64,000 bases of DNA from Paenarthrobacter sp. AR 02 (GCF_021538675.1 NZ_JAJUKH010000008.1:1-64000), one strand, 5' to 3'. Counted from the first letter of the stretch, positions 1 through 8,040 are shown. Notes: generated by a model from the sequence alone, not told the origin. Numbers and translations: made by a program.

Positions 1-200
1 TTCGAAACCAGCTGAAAACCAGCCCACCACACACGGGGGTGCATGACAGAACTGGCATAAATTTCAACCAATCAAAAAACAATCGGTATCAACAAACTTG
101 GCACACTATTGAGTTCTCAAACAACAGACACTTACCGGCACCACCCACACCCCACAAGGGGTCCAGGATCGCTCCGGAGCAACTTTTCAAGCTTACCCGA
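1..200 (-). promoter_or_regulatory. rRNA operon leader with boxA-like antitermination site
   Basis: Read on the minus strand, 121-100 is TTTGAGAACTCAATAGTG followed by TGCC. This string is characteristic of actinobacterial rRNA leaders and spacers, where it includes the boxA antitermination element. No rRNA sequence lies to its right, so this is inferred to be the 5' leader of an operon whose 16S gene starts left of the window. A possible -10 (TAAGCT, 190-195 complement) lies upstream. The -35 is not clear. A CTCCGGAG palindrome sits at 172-179. Confidence 0.7.
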
Positions 201-582
201 TCAACCAGCACTTCGCAAATCAACGTTTCCGTGATTCCCGAGCCAATCAACCGGCCCCGCCCTGCACAGGAACGCTAAAAAGCGAACCATTTTTCAGGCT
301 GTTATCAAGGGGGTTCGGCCTCCACGGCGTCCAGCTCCAAGCTGTCTCACTCGCGGCGACTCAGAAGACATTACACGCCCACACGCCCCCACACAAATCA
401 CCCCCAACACCACCACAAACCCTTACAAACACAGGCCAAAACCCCCAAAACAGCCTCTCAATCTCCAAAAACAACCACAAAACCGCAGGCGTGAACCCCG
501 TCACAACACCCACCCACCACCAAACCCAACGCCAAACACCCCACCCCAACCCACCGCCGTCGAACACCCCCAACCAGCCGAA
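201..582. other. non-coding region upstream of rRNA leader
   Basis: No gene is seen. The right part of the rRNA upstream region runs to about 360. From 361 to 582 the plus strand is unusually rich in C and A with very little T or G. The reading frames that stay open here are tryptophan- and glycine-rich on the minus strand, which reflects base composition rather than coding. Confidence 0.6.
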
Positions 583-660
583 CATGAGAGAGCGTCCCCA
601 CCAAACAGGCGGAACGTGAGAGAGCGTCAACACCAAACAGGCGGAACGTGAGAGAGCGTC
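583..660 (+). repeat. 32-bp iterated repeat, locus 1
   Basis: The 12-base core TGAGAGAGCGTC occurs at 585-596, 617-628 and 649-660, exactly 32 bases apart. The intervening bases are also largely repeated (an ACCAAACAGGCGGAAC segment precedes the second and third cores). The same core and period recur at 7932-8037, and a variant core occurs at 13436-13514. Protein-binding iterons are possible, but the function is unknown. Confidence 0.85.
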
Positions 661-692
661 CACCCGAAACGAAGGCCACGGGGCTTAAACAC

Positions 693-730
693 AAAAAAGG
701 CCGGCAACCATAACGGTTGCCGGCCTTTTC
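693..730 (-). terminator. rho-independent terminator after rpsN
   Basis: A perfect 11-bp stem (GGCCGGCAACC at 699-709, its complement at 715-725) encloses a 5-base loop. A run of six A's precedes it on the plus strand, which is a U-run for minus-strand transcripts, and TTTT follows it on the plus side. It lies 13 bases past the rpsN stop and probably ends the rpmB-rpmG-rpsN message. It could work in both directions. Confidence 0.9.
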
Positions 731-742
731 AGGACTTCGTGA

Positions 743-1048
743 TTACCAGGAAGACTTGGTAATGCCCGGGAGCTCACCACGGTGAGCCATGTCGCGGAAG
801 CGAACACGGGAGATACCGAACTTCTGGAGCGTACCGCGGGGACGGCCGTCGATCTGGTCGCGGTTACGCAGACGGATCGGGGAGGCGTTGCGGGGCAGCT
901 TCTGCAGGCCGAGGCGTGCAGCTTCGCGTGCTTCGTCAGTCGCGTTGGGGTCAACCAGGGTCTTCTTCAGTTCGAGACGCTTGGCAGCGTAACGCTCAAC
1001 AATGACCTTGCGCTGCTCGTTGCGAGCAATCTTGGACTTCTTTGCCAT
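743..1048 (-). CDS. rpsN: 30S ribosomal protein S14 (zinc-free form)
   Basis: This is the S14 component of the small ribosomal subunit head. The 101-residue protein starts [14 protein letters not shown] and carries the conserved stretch [20 protein letters not shown] and the C-terminal [15 protein letters not shown]. It is the long form without any cysteine, so it lacks the zinc ribbon of the short CxxC form. It is the last gene of rpmB-rpmG-rpsN and lies 4 bases after the rpmG stop. In other actinobacteria such cysteine-free paralogue clusters are under Zur control (established for Mycobacterium and Streptomyces). No Zur box could be recognised here. Confidence 0.97.
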   Translation of the reverse strand: MAKKSKIARNEQRKVIVERYAAKRLELKKTLVDPNATDEAREAARLGLQKLPRNASPIRLRNRDQIDGRPRGTLQKFGISRVRFRDMAHRGELPGITKSSW

Positions 1049-1052
1049 GTGT

Positions 1053-1220
1053 TTAGCGCTCCTCTCGGAATTCGACGTGCTGGCGGATCTTGGGGTCGTA
1101 CTTCTTCAAGACCAGGCGGTCAGGGTCGTTACGACGGTTCTTGCGGGTTACGTAGGTGTAACCGGTGCCCGCAGTGGACTTCAGCTTGATGATCGGACGT
1201 ACGTCCTTGTCCTTTGCCAT
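1053..1220 (-). CDS. rpmG: 50S ribosomal protein L33 (zinc-free form)
   Basis: The 55-residue protein begins [20 protein letters not shown] and ends [17 protein letters not shown], the standard L33 length and sequence. No cysteines are present, so it is the zinc-independent paralogue. Its ATG (1220-1218) shares one base with the TAA of rpmB, an overlap that suggests translational coupling. rpsN follows after a few bases, so the three ribosomal genes form one operon. Confidence 0.95.
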   Translation of the reverse strand: MAKDKDVRPIIKLKSTAGTGYTYVTRKNRRNDPDRLVLKKYDPKIRQHVEFREER

Positions 1221-1456
1221 TAGAGCTTTACTCCTCGTGCCAGGATGTCAGCAACGACTGAGTCGATGCCGCGTACGTCGATGGTCTTGATGCCACGGGC
1301 TGACAGGGTCAGCGTGACATTGCGGCGCAGGGACGGAACCCAGTAGCGCTTCTTCTGAATGTTCGGGTCGAACCGACGCTTGTTGCGACGGTGCGAGTGC
1401 GAAATGCTGTGTCCAAAGCCCGGCTCGGCTCCGGTCACTTGGCAGTGTGCTGCCAT
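1220..1456 (-). CDS. rpmB: 50S ribosomal protein L28
   Basis: The 78-residue protein starts [20 protein letters not shown] and continues with the L28 pattern [19 protein letters not shown] single cysteine is present, so there is no zinc-binding CxxC pair. The start at 1456 is fixed by the strong ribosome binding site GGAGGAG just upstream. In-frame codons further upstream are not conserved in the family. It is the first gene of the rpmB-rpmG-rpsN operon, with a leader of nearly 300 bases to the predicted promoter. Confidence 0.95.
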   Translation of the reverse strand: MAAHCQVTGAEPGFGHSISHSHRRNKRRFDPNIQKKRYWVPSLRRNVTLTLSARGIKTIDVRGIDSVVADILARGVKL

Positions 1457-1753
1457 GACTCTCCTCCAAAGATTGAATGTAACGGCGTGCAGATGTTCCT
1501 GCGTTACCGTGCGACAGGCAGTGTCCGCATCCGGTCCAAACCATTTCGGTAGTTTCCGCAGCAACAGCGGCGAAGAAGGTTGGCCTCAGGACAGAGCAGT
1601 GGAAACCACTGAATCGGAACCTGGGATACCGGGCGAATACAGGAATGCACGCAACTTGAGCCCCTAACTACCGGCCACCGGGAGGTCAGTCAGACTGACA
1701 CTCACCACCAACCGGAGCAATTGCACACGATCCGCACTACCTAGCGCCTAACT
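1457..1753. other. long leader of the rpmB operon / intergenic
   Basis: About 300 bases separate rpmB from its predicted promoter. I see no gene here. A GTGGAAACCAC imperfect palindrome lies near 1600. A Zur-type palindrome or a recognised riboswitch is not apparent. Confidence 0.5.
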
Positions 1754-1783
1754 ATTCTACGGGTCAGGCCAAATTAAGGCCAA
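1754..1783 (-). promoter_or_regulatory. predicted promoter of rpmB-rpmG-rpsN
   Basis: On the minus strand TTGGCC (1783-1778) and TAGAAT (1759-1754) are separated by 18 bases, an acceptable sigma-70-type pair for an actinobacterium. It faces the ribosomal protein operon and lies back to back with the reductase gene at 1852. Confidence 0.5.
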
Positions 1784-1851
1784 TCAGGAATCATAAGCCC
1801 TCGCCAGCCCTTTCACAGCAGAATGAAAGGAATCATGGCGAGTCTTGATTC

Positions 1852-3312
1852 ATGACCTCGCTACTTACCTCCGGCTCACCGGTGAAAAGCGCTCCGGAAG
1901 GGGCCAAAGGGAAGCGGCCCACCGCCGTCGAACGTTTCCAGTCGCAGGCACGACGGCGGCTGGCCCGGGCCGACCTTCTGGGAGGCCTCGCGTGGTTGTC
2001 GGGTGCAGCGTCGGTGGCCCTGTGGCTGGCCGACGGCGGGGCGAACGGTTTCTCGAGCTTCGCGGGAACGATGACGGCGCTCGGGATCGTTGCCGGCTTG
2101 ATTGGCATGGATATCGTCCTGCTGATGTTGCTGCTGGCTGCCAGGATTCCGTTCATTGACAACACCATCGGACACGACCGTGCCTTGGAGGTCCACAAGA
2201 CCCTGGGCAAACCGGCTCTTTATCTCCTGCTGGCCCACGGTGTGCTGCTGGCTGTCGGGTACGGCGCTGCGGAGGGACTGGATCCTGTCAGTGAGTCGGT
2301 CTCGCTGTGGGTGAATGTTCCGGACATGTGGCTTGCTTTCGTCTCAACGGCGCTGTTCATTGCCGTGGTGGTGACGTCCTTGGTGGCTGTCCGCCGCAAG
2401 TTCCCCTACGAATTTTGGTACGCAATCCACCTGCTCACCTACGCGGCGGTGGGGACTGCCATCCCGCACCAGTTCAGCGTGGGCGGGCTGTTTGCGGAAG
2501 GCACCTGGCAGCGCTGGTACTGGCTGGTGCTTTGCGTGGGTACCGGCGCGGCCCTGCTCTGGTTCCGGATCTGGCAGCCCATCGCGGCTACATTCAGGCA
2601 TCAAATCACCGTGAGCAGGGTGGTCCGGGTTTCCCCGGGTGTCTTCAGCATCGAAATGACGGGCCGCAACCTTGCGCGGCTGGCAGGTTCCGGCGGCCGC
2701 TTCTTCTTCTGGCGCTTCCTGGCGCCAGGCCAATGGTGGCAACCGCATCCGTTCAGCCTGTCCGCCGAGCCCTTTACCGGACAGGGCAACCAGCCCGGGA
2801 AACTCCGCATCACTGTCCGCGCACTTGGCAAAGGCACAGCCGACCTGGAGCACATCAAACCCGGCACCAGGGTGGCCATCGAGGGACCCTATGGCATGTT
2901 CAGCACGGCCGCCAGGACCCGCAACAAGGTAGTGATGATCGGCGCCGGAATTGGCATTACTCCCCTGCGCTCGTTGCTTGAATCAACGCCATTCCAGCCC
3001 GGCGACGCAACTGTGCTGATCCGCGGCCACGACGAAACCGAACTCTTCCTCGACCGGGAAATCATGGCCCTGTGCCAAACCCGGGGCGCCACCCTCTTCC
3101 ACCTGACGGGGCCGCGGTCCCAGGGCGACCACCCGTGGCTACCGGAGGACGCGGTTCGGGCCGGCTTTGGACTCCACTCCTACGTTCAGAACATCACTGA
3201 TGCCGACGTCTATGTTTGCGGGCCTGCGCCTTGGGCAGCATCGGTTATCCGGGACGTCCAGTCCGCGGGCGTCCCCACGGAACAACTCCACTACGAAAGG
3301 TTCGACTGGTGA
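1852..3312 (+). CDS. ferric-reductase-like membrane flavoprotein
   Basis: The 486-residue protein combines an N-terminal membrane part (about residues 45-245, around six hydrophobic segments) with a C-terminal ferredoxin-reductase-type FAD/NAD(P) half. Histidines at 115, 129, 193 and 206 lie in or near the membrane segments and could ligate haem. The FAD motif HPFSLSAE is at 299-306, the nucleotide motif GAGIGITP at 364-371 and CGP at 456-458. It should move electrons from cytoplasmic NAD(P)H across the membrane. It overlaps the FMN-binding gene by four bases (GTGA), and apbE follows, so the three likely form one extracytoplasmic flavin electron-transfer unit. The final acceptor cannot be told from sequence. 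Confidence 0.85.
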   Translation: MTSLLTSGSPVKSAPEGAKGKRPTAVERFQSQARRRLARADLLGGLAWLSGAASVALWLADGGANGFSSFAGTMTALGIVAGLIGMDIVLLMLLLAARIPFIDNTIGHDRALEVHKTLGKPALYLLLAHGVLLAVGYGAAEGLDPVSESVSLWVNVPDMWLAFVSTALFIAVVVTSLVAVRRKFPYEFWYAIHLLTYAAVGTAIPHQFSVGGLFAEGTWQRWYWLVLCVGTGAALLWFRIWQPIAATFRHQITVSRVVRVSPGVFSIEMTGRNLARLAGSGGRFFFWRFLAPGQWWQPHPFSLSAEPFTGQGNQPGKLRITVRALGKGTADLEHIKPGTRVAIEGPYGMFSTAARTRNKVVMIGAGIGITPLRSLLESTPFQPGDATVLIRGHDETELFLDREIMALCQTRGATLFHLTGPRSQGDHPWLPEDAVRAGFGLHSYVQNITDADVYVCGPAPWAASVIRDVQSAGVPTEQLHYERFDW

Positions 3313-3800
3313 GAATTCGAGCAGCCCTCGCCACCGCAGTGGCATCGGCGGGCGTCCTCCTGGCCGGCTGGCAGTCAGGGGCCCATATCGCCGAGACCGG
3401 CACAGCGACCACAACCAGCCTGAGCAGCACCGCCAGCAGCGGAAATACCGGAAGTACGGGAAACAGTGGGACAACCGGCAAGTCCGGAACCAGCAGCGGC
3501 GGCGGCAACACAGGAAGTACGACGGCGGCCACTTACGACGGCACTCAGGTTCAGACCCGCTTCGGTACGGTCCAGGTCCGGGTCACCATCCAGGACGGCA
3601 AGATCACCGAGGTCACGCCACTCCAGCTCACGGATGCGGAACGGAAATCCGCGCAGATCAGCAGCCGGGCAGCTCCCATCCTGAGGTCCGAAGTCCTGCA
3701 GGCCCAGTCCGCCAACGTCCAAACCGTCGGAGGCGCGACTGTAACCAGCGATGCTTACCTGACTTCCCTCCAGGCGGCCCTCGATGCAGCGAACTTCTAA
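3309..3800 (+). CDS. secreted FMN-binding domain protein
   Basis: The GTG start at 3309 overlaps the preceding TGA, giving 163 residues. An N-terminal hydrophobic segment (about 5-20) looks like a signal peptide or anchor. A Ser/Thr/Gly linker (about 30-75) and an FMN_bind domain follow. GGATVTS at 141-147 matches the flavinylation motif family, and Thr144 is the likely residue carrying covalent FMN. The neighbour apbE encodes the enzyme that attaches FMN to such threonines. The protein probably relays electrons from the upstream reductase outside the membrane. Confidence 0.85.
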   Translation: MRIRAALATAVASAGVLLAGWQSGAHIAETGTATTTSLSSTASSGNTGSTGNSGTTGKSGTSSGGGNTGSTTAATYDGTQVQTRFGTVQVRVTIQDGKITEVTPLQLTDAERKSAQISSRAAPILRSEVLQAQSANVQTVGGATVTSDAYLTSLQAALDAANF

Positions 3801-4590
3801 GCCGCAACGGCTCCGGGCCCGCACGTTCCCCAGCATGGGCACCGTGGTGAGCCTGACCGTGGCAAGCACAGCGCCTGCTGAGACCGCCGTCGATGAGGTT
3901 GAATCCGCCGTCGAGGTGGTTGAAGGCATTTTCACGCAACTGGACCTGACGTTCAGCCTTTACCGGGCAGGCTCGGAGGCTAGCCGTTTGAACCGCGGCG
4001 AGCTGGCCCTGGCCTCCGCCTCGGACACAATGCAGGAGCTCTACTCCGAGGCATCCGAGTGGCGACTTGCCACGGAAGGAGCCTTCACGGCAGAGCGGCC
4101 GGATGGCGGTTTGGACCTGTCAGGGATCGTGAAAGCACATGCCATGCGGGAAGCGGCATTGTCGTTGAGGGCGATTGGGTTGCAAAACTGGTGCGTCAAC
4201 GCCGGCGGTGACGTGCTGGTGAGTGGGTCGCCCGATCCCGGCCACAGAACTCCGGACACCAGCGAACCGTGGCTTGCGGGCATCGTGGATCCGTTGAACC
4301 GGCAAGCGTTGCTGGGGGCTTTTCCCTTGGGTTCCATGAGCGCCTTGGCTACGTCCGGATCGGCAGAACGCGGGGAACATATATGGGCAGTTGGTTCGAG
4401 CAGGCCCGAATTCGCCCAAGTCTCCGTTGCCGCGTCGGACATCGTGACAGCCGACGTCCTTGCGACGGCCATCGTCGCCGGTGGCACGAGTGCACTGGAC
4501 CGGGCCGTGGAGGGGTGGGGCGTCGAAGTGCTGGCGGTCCGCCGGGATGGAACGCTTCTTTCGACGCCCGGTTTCAGGGAAGCCGCTTAG
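3784..4590 (+). CDS. apbE: ApbE-family FAD:protein FMN transferase
   Basis: The 268-residue protein resembles ApbE, which uses FAD to attach FMN covalently to a threonine of FMN_bind proteins. FPSMGTVVSL near the N terminus, LDLSGIVKAHAM around 110-121, NAGGD at 139-143 and ATSGSAERGEHI at 189-200 correspond to conserved ApbE blocks. It starts inside the 3' end of the FMN-binding gene (17-base overlap), its obvious substrate. It is shorter than typical ApbE (about 300-350) and has no lipoprotein signal. Its stop overlaps the stop of the convergent SGNH gene. Confidence 0.88.
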   Translation: MQRTSKPQRLRARTFPSMGTVVSLTVASTAPAETAVDEVESAVEVVEGIFTQLDLTFSLYRAGSEASRLNRGELALASASDTMQELYSEASEWRLATEGAFTAERPDGGLDLSGIVKAHAMREAALSLRAIGLQNWCVNAGGDVLVSGSPDPGHRTPDTSEPWLAGIVDPLNRQALLGAFPLGSMSALATSGSAERGEHIWAVGSSRPEFAQVSVAASDIVTADVLATAIVAGGTSALDRAVEGWGVEVLAVRRDGTLLSTPGFREAA

Positions 4591-5351
4591 AGCGGCCTGA
4601 CCAGTTCGGCGTACTTCGGGCTCAAGCCGTCCCCTGATGAGACTCCCCGCAGGCGGCGCGATACCCAGGGAGCCGCGGATTCCCTGACCCAGCGGGCATT
4701 GGCCTTCAAGGATTCCACCCTGTTGGCCAGCTTCATCGGTGCGAGCTCCGGCACCTCGATCGCGTGCTCATGCTCCAGGACGTCCAGCACCCGCTTTGCC
4801 ATATTGACGTGGCCTGCGGTGGACATGTGCATCCGGTCCTCGCCCCACATGCGCCAATCGTCGTATTCGTCGAACCGCCAGTAGTCCACCAGCAGGGCAC
4901 CATGGTTTTCCGCGATCTCACGGACCAGCTCGTTGTAAATGGCCGTACGCCCGCGCATGGCGCTGAAGACTTTTGAGCCTTTCGCGTCAAAGCCCGTGAA
5001 GAGGACCACCGTGGCGCCCGTCGCGCTCAACTTGGCGATGCCGGCGTCGTATTCCTCCAAGAGCGCATCAATATCGATCTTGGGCCGCAGGATGTCGTTC
5101 GCCCCCGCGTACAGCGTCACCAAGGTTGGGTTCATGGCGACGGCGGCATCCACTTGCTCTGCCATGATCTGGCGGAGTTTCCGCCCGCGGATGGCGAGAT
5201 TGGCGTAGCCGAAGCCCTCGTTGCTGTGGGCGAGCTGCTGGGCCACCACATCGGCCCAGCCGCGAACGCCGTTGGGGCGGGTGGGGTCGTCGTCTCCAAC
5301 ACCCTCCGTGAACGAGTCCCCCAGGGCAACATATCGGGCAGAAAAATCCAT
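4587..5351 (-). CDS. SGNH/GDSL hydrolase, paralogue 1
   Basis: The 254-residue protein belongs to the SGNH esterase/lipase fold. GDSFTEG at 11-17 supplies the nucleophile Ser13, GAND at 83-86 the block-III Asn, and DRMH at 172-175 the catalytic Asp and His. No signal peptide is seen, so it is probably cytoplasmic. I chose the ATG at 5351 because conserved sequence starts there; an in-frame start 12 codons upstream is possible. Two close paralogues lie at 6220-7044 and 7041-7865. All three end with a conserved basic segment (RRLRGVSSGD in this one). The substrate is unknown. Confidence 0.88.
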   Translation of the reverse strand: MDFSARYVALGDSFTEGVGDDDPTRPNGVRGWADVVAQQLAHSNEGFGYANLAIRGRKLRQIMAEQVDAAVAMNPTLVTLYAGANDILRPKIDIDALLEEYDAGIAKLSATGATVVLFTGFDAKGSKVFSAMRGRTAIYNELVREIAENHGALLVDYWRFDEYDDWRMWGEDRMHMSTAGHVNMAKRVLDVLEHEHAIEVPELAPMKLANRVESLKANARWVRESAAPWVSRRLRGVSSGDGLSPKYAELVRPL

Positions 5352-5408
5352 GCCGTCAGTTTGCCACTTCACCTGTTGCGGCCACAAAGCCCAGGGCTAT
5401 TCGTCCGC

Positions 5409-5888
5409 CTAGGAGTCCCGAAGGATCCAGTGGTTGTTGTCCAGGCGGGCCACGATCTTCTCACCGATGCGTGCGAGGTCCGCGACATCCTCCGGGCTCA
5501 ACGAATCGAGCATCAGCGTGCGCACGGATTCCACGTGCCCCGGGGCAAGGGACACGATGGTGGACATGCCGGCCTCAGTCAGGTGCGCAACGGTGACACG
5601 GGCATCGCCCGGGTGCGCCTGCCGTTCAACCCAGCCGCGCTTCTGCAACTTGGTGACCACATGCGAGAGCCGCGACAAGGAGGCGCTTGTCCGCGCAGCG
5701 AGCTCGCTCATGGGAAGGTAACGGCCTTCAGTTTCGGAAAGCATGGCCAGCACGTTGTAGTCGAAAAGGGAGAGCTTGCCGGCCGACTGCAGCTGGGTGT
5801 CCAACGCCGAAGGGAGCAAGGTGTTGATGCTGAGCAGCGCCAGCCAGGCACGGCGTTCGTCGGCGTTGAGCCAGCGGGGTTGAGTCAT
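5409..5888 (-). CDS. MarR-family transcriptional regulator
   Basis: The 159-residue protein has the winged-helix layout of MarR: PMSELAARTSASLSRLSHVV is the helix-turn-helix, followed by the wing KRGWVERQAHPGDARVTVAHLT. It is divergent from the YciI-like gene at 5957 with a short shared region. Its own -10 (TAAGAT, 5900-5895 complement) ends six bases before the ATG, so the message is probably leaderless. It may regulate the YciI-like gene or the SGNH genes. No clear palindrome was found. Confidence 0.88.
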   Translation of the reverse strand: MTQPRWLNADERRAWLALLSINTLLPSALDTQLQSAGKLSLFDYNVLAMLSETEGRYLPMSELAARTSASLSRLSHVVTKLQKRGWVERQAHPGDARVTVAHLTEAGMSTIVSLAPGHVESVRTLMLDSLSPEDVADLARIGEKIVARLDNNHWILRDS

Positions 5889-5894
5889 GAACCC

Positions 5895-5950
5895 ATCTTA
5901 TGAGAATCCGCAGCTTCCTTAGGTCTTCCTGACGGCCCAACAGATAGGCT
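5895..5950. promoter_or_regulatory. divergent leaderless promoters (MarR / YciI)
   Basis: On the minus strand TAAGAT (5900-5895) ends six bases before the marR ATG. On the plus strand TAGGCT (5945-5950) ends six bases before the ATG at 5957. Neither gene has a convincing ribosome binding site, as expected for leaderless transcripts. The -35 elements are weak. Confidence 0.5.
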
Positions 5951-5956
5951 GTGCGC

Positions 5957-6244
5957 ATGTTCGTTGTCTCATTGACCTACAAGGTTCCCGACGAAATTGT
6001 CGACTTTCACCGCCCAGGCCACATGGCCTGGCTTAAGGACGCGTTCGACGGCGGGATCTTCCTCGCGTCGGGCCGTCGCGTCCCAGCCACGGGAGGCGTG
6101 CTGCTGTCCAAAGTCGACCGGGCCACGCTGGACGCATCCTTGGCCAAGGACCCCTTCTACAGCAATGGCGTAGCTGACTTCGAGATCATCGAATTCACCG
6201 CAACCAGCGTCGCGGAGGGTTACGAAAACCTGCTCGACAACTGA
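5957..6244 (+). CDS. YciI-like protein
   Basis: The 95-residue protein begins MFVVSLTYKVPDEIVDFHRP and fits the YciI family, a ferredoxin-like fold found alone or fused to other enzymes. The conserved His (in FHRPGHMAWL) is present. The function is not established for stand-alone members. A GTG two codons upstream (5951) is an alternative start. The 3' end overlaps the convergent SGNH gene by 25 bases. Confidence 0.8.
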   Translation: MFVVSLTYKVPDEIVDFHRPGHMAWLKDAFDGGIFLASGRRVPATGGVLLSKVDRATLDASLAKDPFYSNGVADFEIIEFTATSVAEGYENLLDN

Positions 6245-7044
6245 TCCTCCCGCGCTCTGGCGGTACCAAGCCGTTCGGGGAGCACCACGGGCATCGGTTC
6301 CGGCCAACGGGCACCCAGGTGGTCCCCGCTTGAAACGCCCCGGAGCCGGCGCGAAAACCACGGTCCCACATCGCGCTTCAGCCAGGTGACGTCGTCGACG
6401 ATGTTCTTGGCCAGGGACCGCTGAAGGGGAGCGGCGAGCGCCGGTGACTGGAGCGAGTGCGGCGCCCCCAGGACCTCCAGGACCTTTTTGGCCATGTAGC
6501 TGTGTCCGGGAGAAGCCATATGCAGGCGATCCGGGGCCCACATGCGGGGGTCCTGAAACTTTTCGAAGCACCAGTAGTCGACCAGGAGCGTCTGATACTT
6601 CGCGGCAATCCGCCGAAGGTTGCGGTTATAGATGGCCGTGCGGACCTTGAGGGGTTCAAGCAACGGGGACAAAGGGACGTTGTAGCCCGTGAACAACAGC
6701 AACGTGGCTCCGCTGGCCTTCAGGCGGCGCACTGCATGCTCATAGTCCCGCATGAGCTGGGCCATGTTCAGCCTTGCCATCAATAGATCGTTCCCGCCCG
6801 CGTAGAAGCTGACCAACGTAGGACGCATGGCCAACGCGGGCTCGATCTGTTCATCGATGATCCGCTGAAGGCGGCGCCCCCGGATGGCCAGGTTGGCGTA
6901 TCTTGTCCGGTCATCGGCCCTGGCGAGTTCCTCGGCCACCCTGTCGGCCCAGCCGCGGCAATTGTTCGGCAGCCGCAGGTCGATGTCGCCAACACCCTCC
7001 GTGAAGGAATCTCCGAGGGCCACGAACTTGGTCTGTTCCTTCAC
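6220..7044 (-). CDS. SGNH/GDSL hydrolase, paralogue 2
   Basis: The 274-residue SGNH hydrolase has GDSFTEG at 11-17 (Ser13), the YAGGNDLL block and DRLHM for the catalytic Asp/His. The GTG start at 7044 overlaps the TGA of the upstream paralogue (GTGA), so the two are translationally coupled. It shares RRLRGVSSGD with paralogue 1. It has no secretion signal. The tail beyond about residue 245 differs from the other two copies. The substrate is unknown. Confidence 0.87.
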   Translation of the reverse strand: MKEQTKFVALGDSFTEGVGDIDLRLPNNCRGWADRVAEELARADDRTRYANLAIRGRRLQRIIDEQIEPALAMRPTLVSFYAGGNDLLMARLNMAQLMRDYEHAVRRLKASGATLLLFTGYNVPLSPLLEPLKVRTAIYNRNLRRIAAKYQTLLVDYWCFEKFQDPRMWAPDRLHMASPGHSYMAKKVLEVLGAPHSLQSPALAAPLQRSLAKNIVDDVTWLKRDVGPWFSRRLRGVSSGDHLGARWPEPMPVVLPERLGTARAREDQLSSRFS

Positions 7045-7865
7045 TGCCTTGCCTCCCGGTCCTGCATGAGCTTTTTCAGCCCGCCCTTGCGCGGAACCTG
7101 GACCGGCTGCGGCCAACGCGGGTTCAAGGTATCCCCCAGCGTGATGCCCCGCAGTTTGCGTCCGAACAGAGGCACCACCCAGTCATTAACCCAACGGCGC
7201 TGCCGGCGTTCCCACTCGCGCACAGACAAGCGGGTAGGTGGATCCCACTCCTTGAGCGAGATCTTGTGCGGCACGTTGAGGTGGTCCAGGACCTGGGCGG
7301 CCAGGTACTTGTGGCCTGCCTTGGACATGTGGAGCCGATCCGGGGCCCACATCCGTGAATCCTTGTAGGCGTCGAAGCACCAATAGTCCACCAGGACGGC
7401 TCCGTATCTGGCTGCTATGTCGCGGACGCGTTGGTTATAAAGGGTGTTGCGCTTCTTGAAGGGCTCCAGGACGGCGGACACCTTCACATCGAAGCCAGTG
7501 AACAGCACCAACGTAGCGCCGGTTCCGCTCAACCGCGCGACGAGCAATTCGTAGTCATTCAGGAGCGCATCCATGTCGGTTCCAAAATCCAGGATGTCGT
7601 TACCGCCGGCATACAGCGTGATCAGCGTCGGTTCCATGGAAAGCGCCGGCTCAAGCTGTTCGTCGATGACGTGCCGGAGTCTCTTGCTGCGAACGGCGAG
7701 GTTGGCGTACTCCCAGCCCGGCTCGGCCTTGGCCAACTTTTCGGCCACCCGGTCGGCCCAGCCACGGACCCCGTTGGGCAGGACCTTGCTTGGGTCCCCC
7801 ACGCCTTCGGTGAAGGAATCCCCCAAGGCGACAAACCGCCGTCGTACGTTCTCCCCAGCCACCAC
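7041..7865 (-). CDS. SGNH/GDSL hydrolase, paralogue 3
   Basis: The 274-residue protein is the upstream partner of paralogue 2. It has GDSFTEG at 15-21 (Ser17), YAGGNDIL, and DRLHMSKAGH for the Asp/His pair. The start is GTG: codons at 7865 and 7862 are both GTG and either could be used. It ends in a basic region (VPRKGGLKKLMQDREARQ). Together with paralogue 2 it forms a two-gene unit, and all three copies likely arose by tandem duplication. Confidence 0.87.
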   Translation of the reverse strand: MVAGENVRRRFVALGDSFTEGVGDPSKVLPNGVRGWADRVAEKLAKAEPGWEYANLAVRSKRLRHVIDEQLEPALSMEPTLITLYAGGNDILDFGTDMDALLNDYELLVARLSGTGATLVLFTGFDVKVSAVLEPFKKRNTLYNQRVRDIAARYGAVLVDYWCFDAYKDSRMWAPDRLHMSKAGHKYLAAQVLDHLNVPHKISLKEWDPPTRLSVREWERRQRRWVNDWVVPLFGRKLRGITLGDTLNPRWPQPVQVPRKGGLKKLMQDREARQ

Positions 7866-7928
7866 CTGCCCGACGCTACCGCCGCGCGGTTAAGTGCGAG
7901 CCAACCCCAAGTGAACTCGGGAAAAGGG

Positions 7929-8040
7929 ATGTGAGAGAGCGTCGGCCGGAAGCGGGAGGGATGTGAGAGAGCATCCGCCGGAAGCGGGAGGGATGTGAGA
8001 GAGCGTCGGGAAGGCGGGAGGGATGTGAGAGAGCGTCGGG
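7929..8040 (+). repeat. 32-bp iterated repeat, locus 2
   Basis: Four copies of ATGTGAGAGAGC(G/A)TC have core starts at 7932, 7964, 7996 and 8026, spaced 32, 32 and 30 bases. They lie between the SGNH gene and the siderophore operon, where no gene is seen (7866-8158). Copies are joined by a similar GGCCGGAAGCGGGAGGG or shorter GGGAAGGCGGGAGGG segment. The core is identical to that at locus 1. Confidence 0.88.

Noticed and set aside
583..660. CRISPR array
   Set aside because: The units are 32 bases with conserved linkers and no unique spacers; no cas genes are present.
361..694. Trp/Gly/Val-rich open frames on the minus strand
   Set aside because: They arise from the C/A-biased sequence and the 32-bp repeats; there is no ribosome binding site and no protein-like composition.
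1457..1851. Zur box or riboswitch upstream of rpmB
   Set aside because: No matching palindrome or conserved RNA pattern could be identified by eye.
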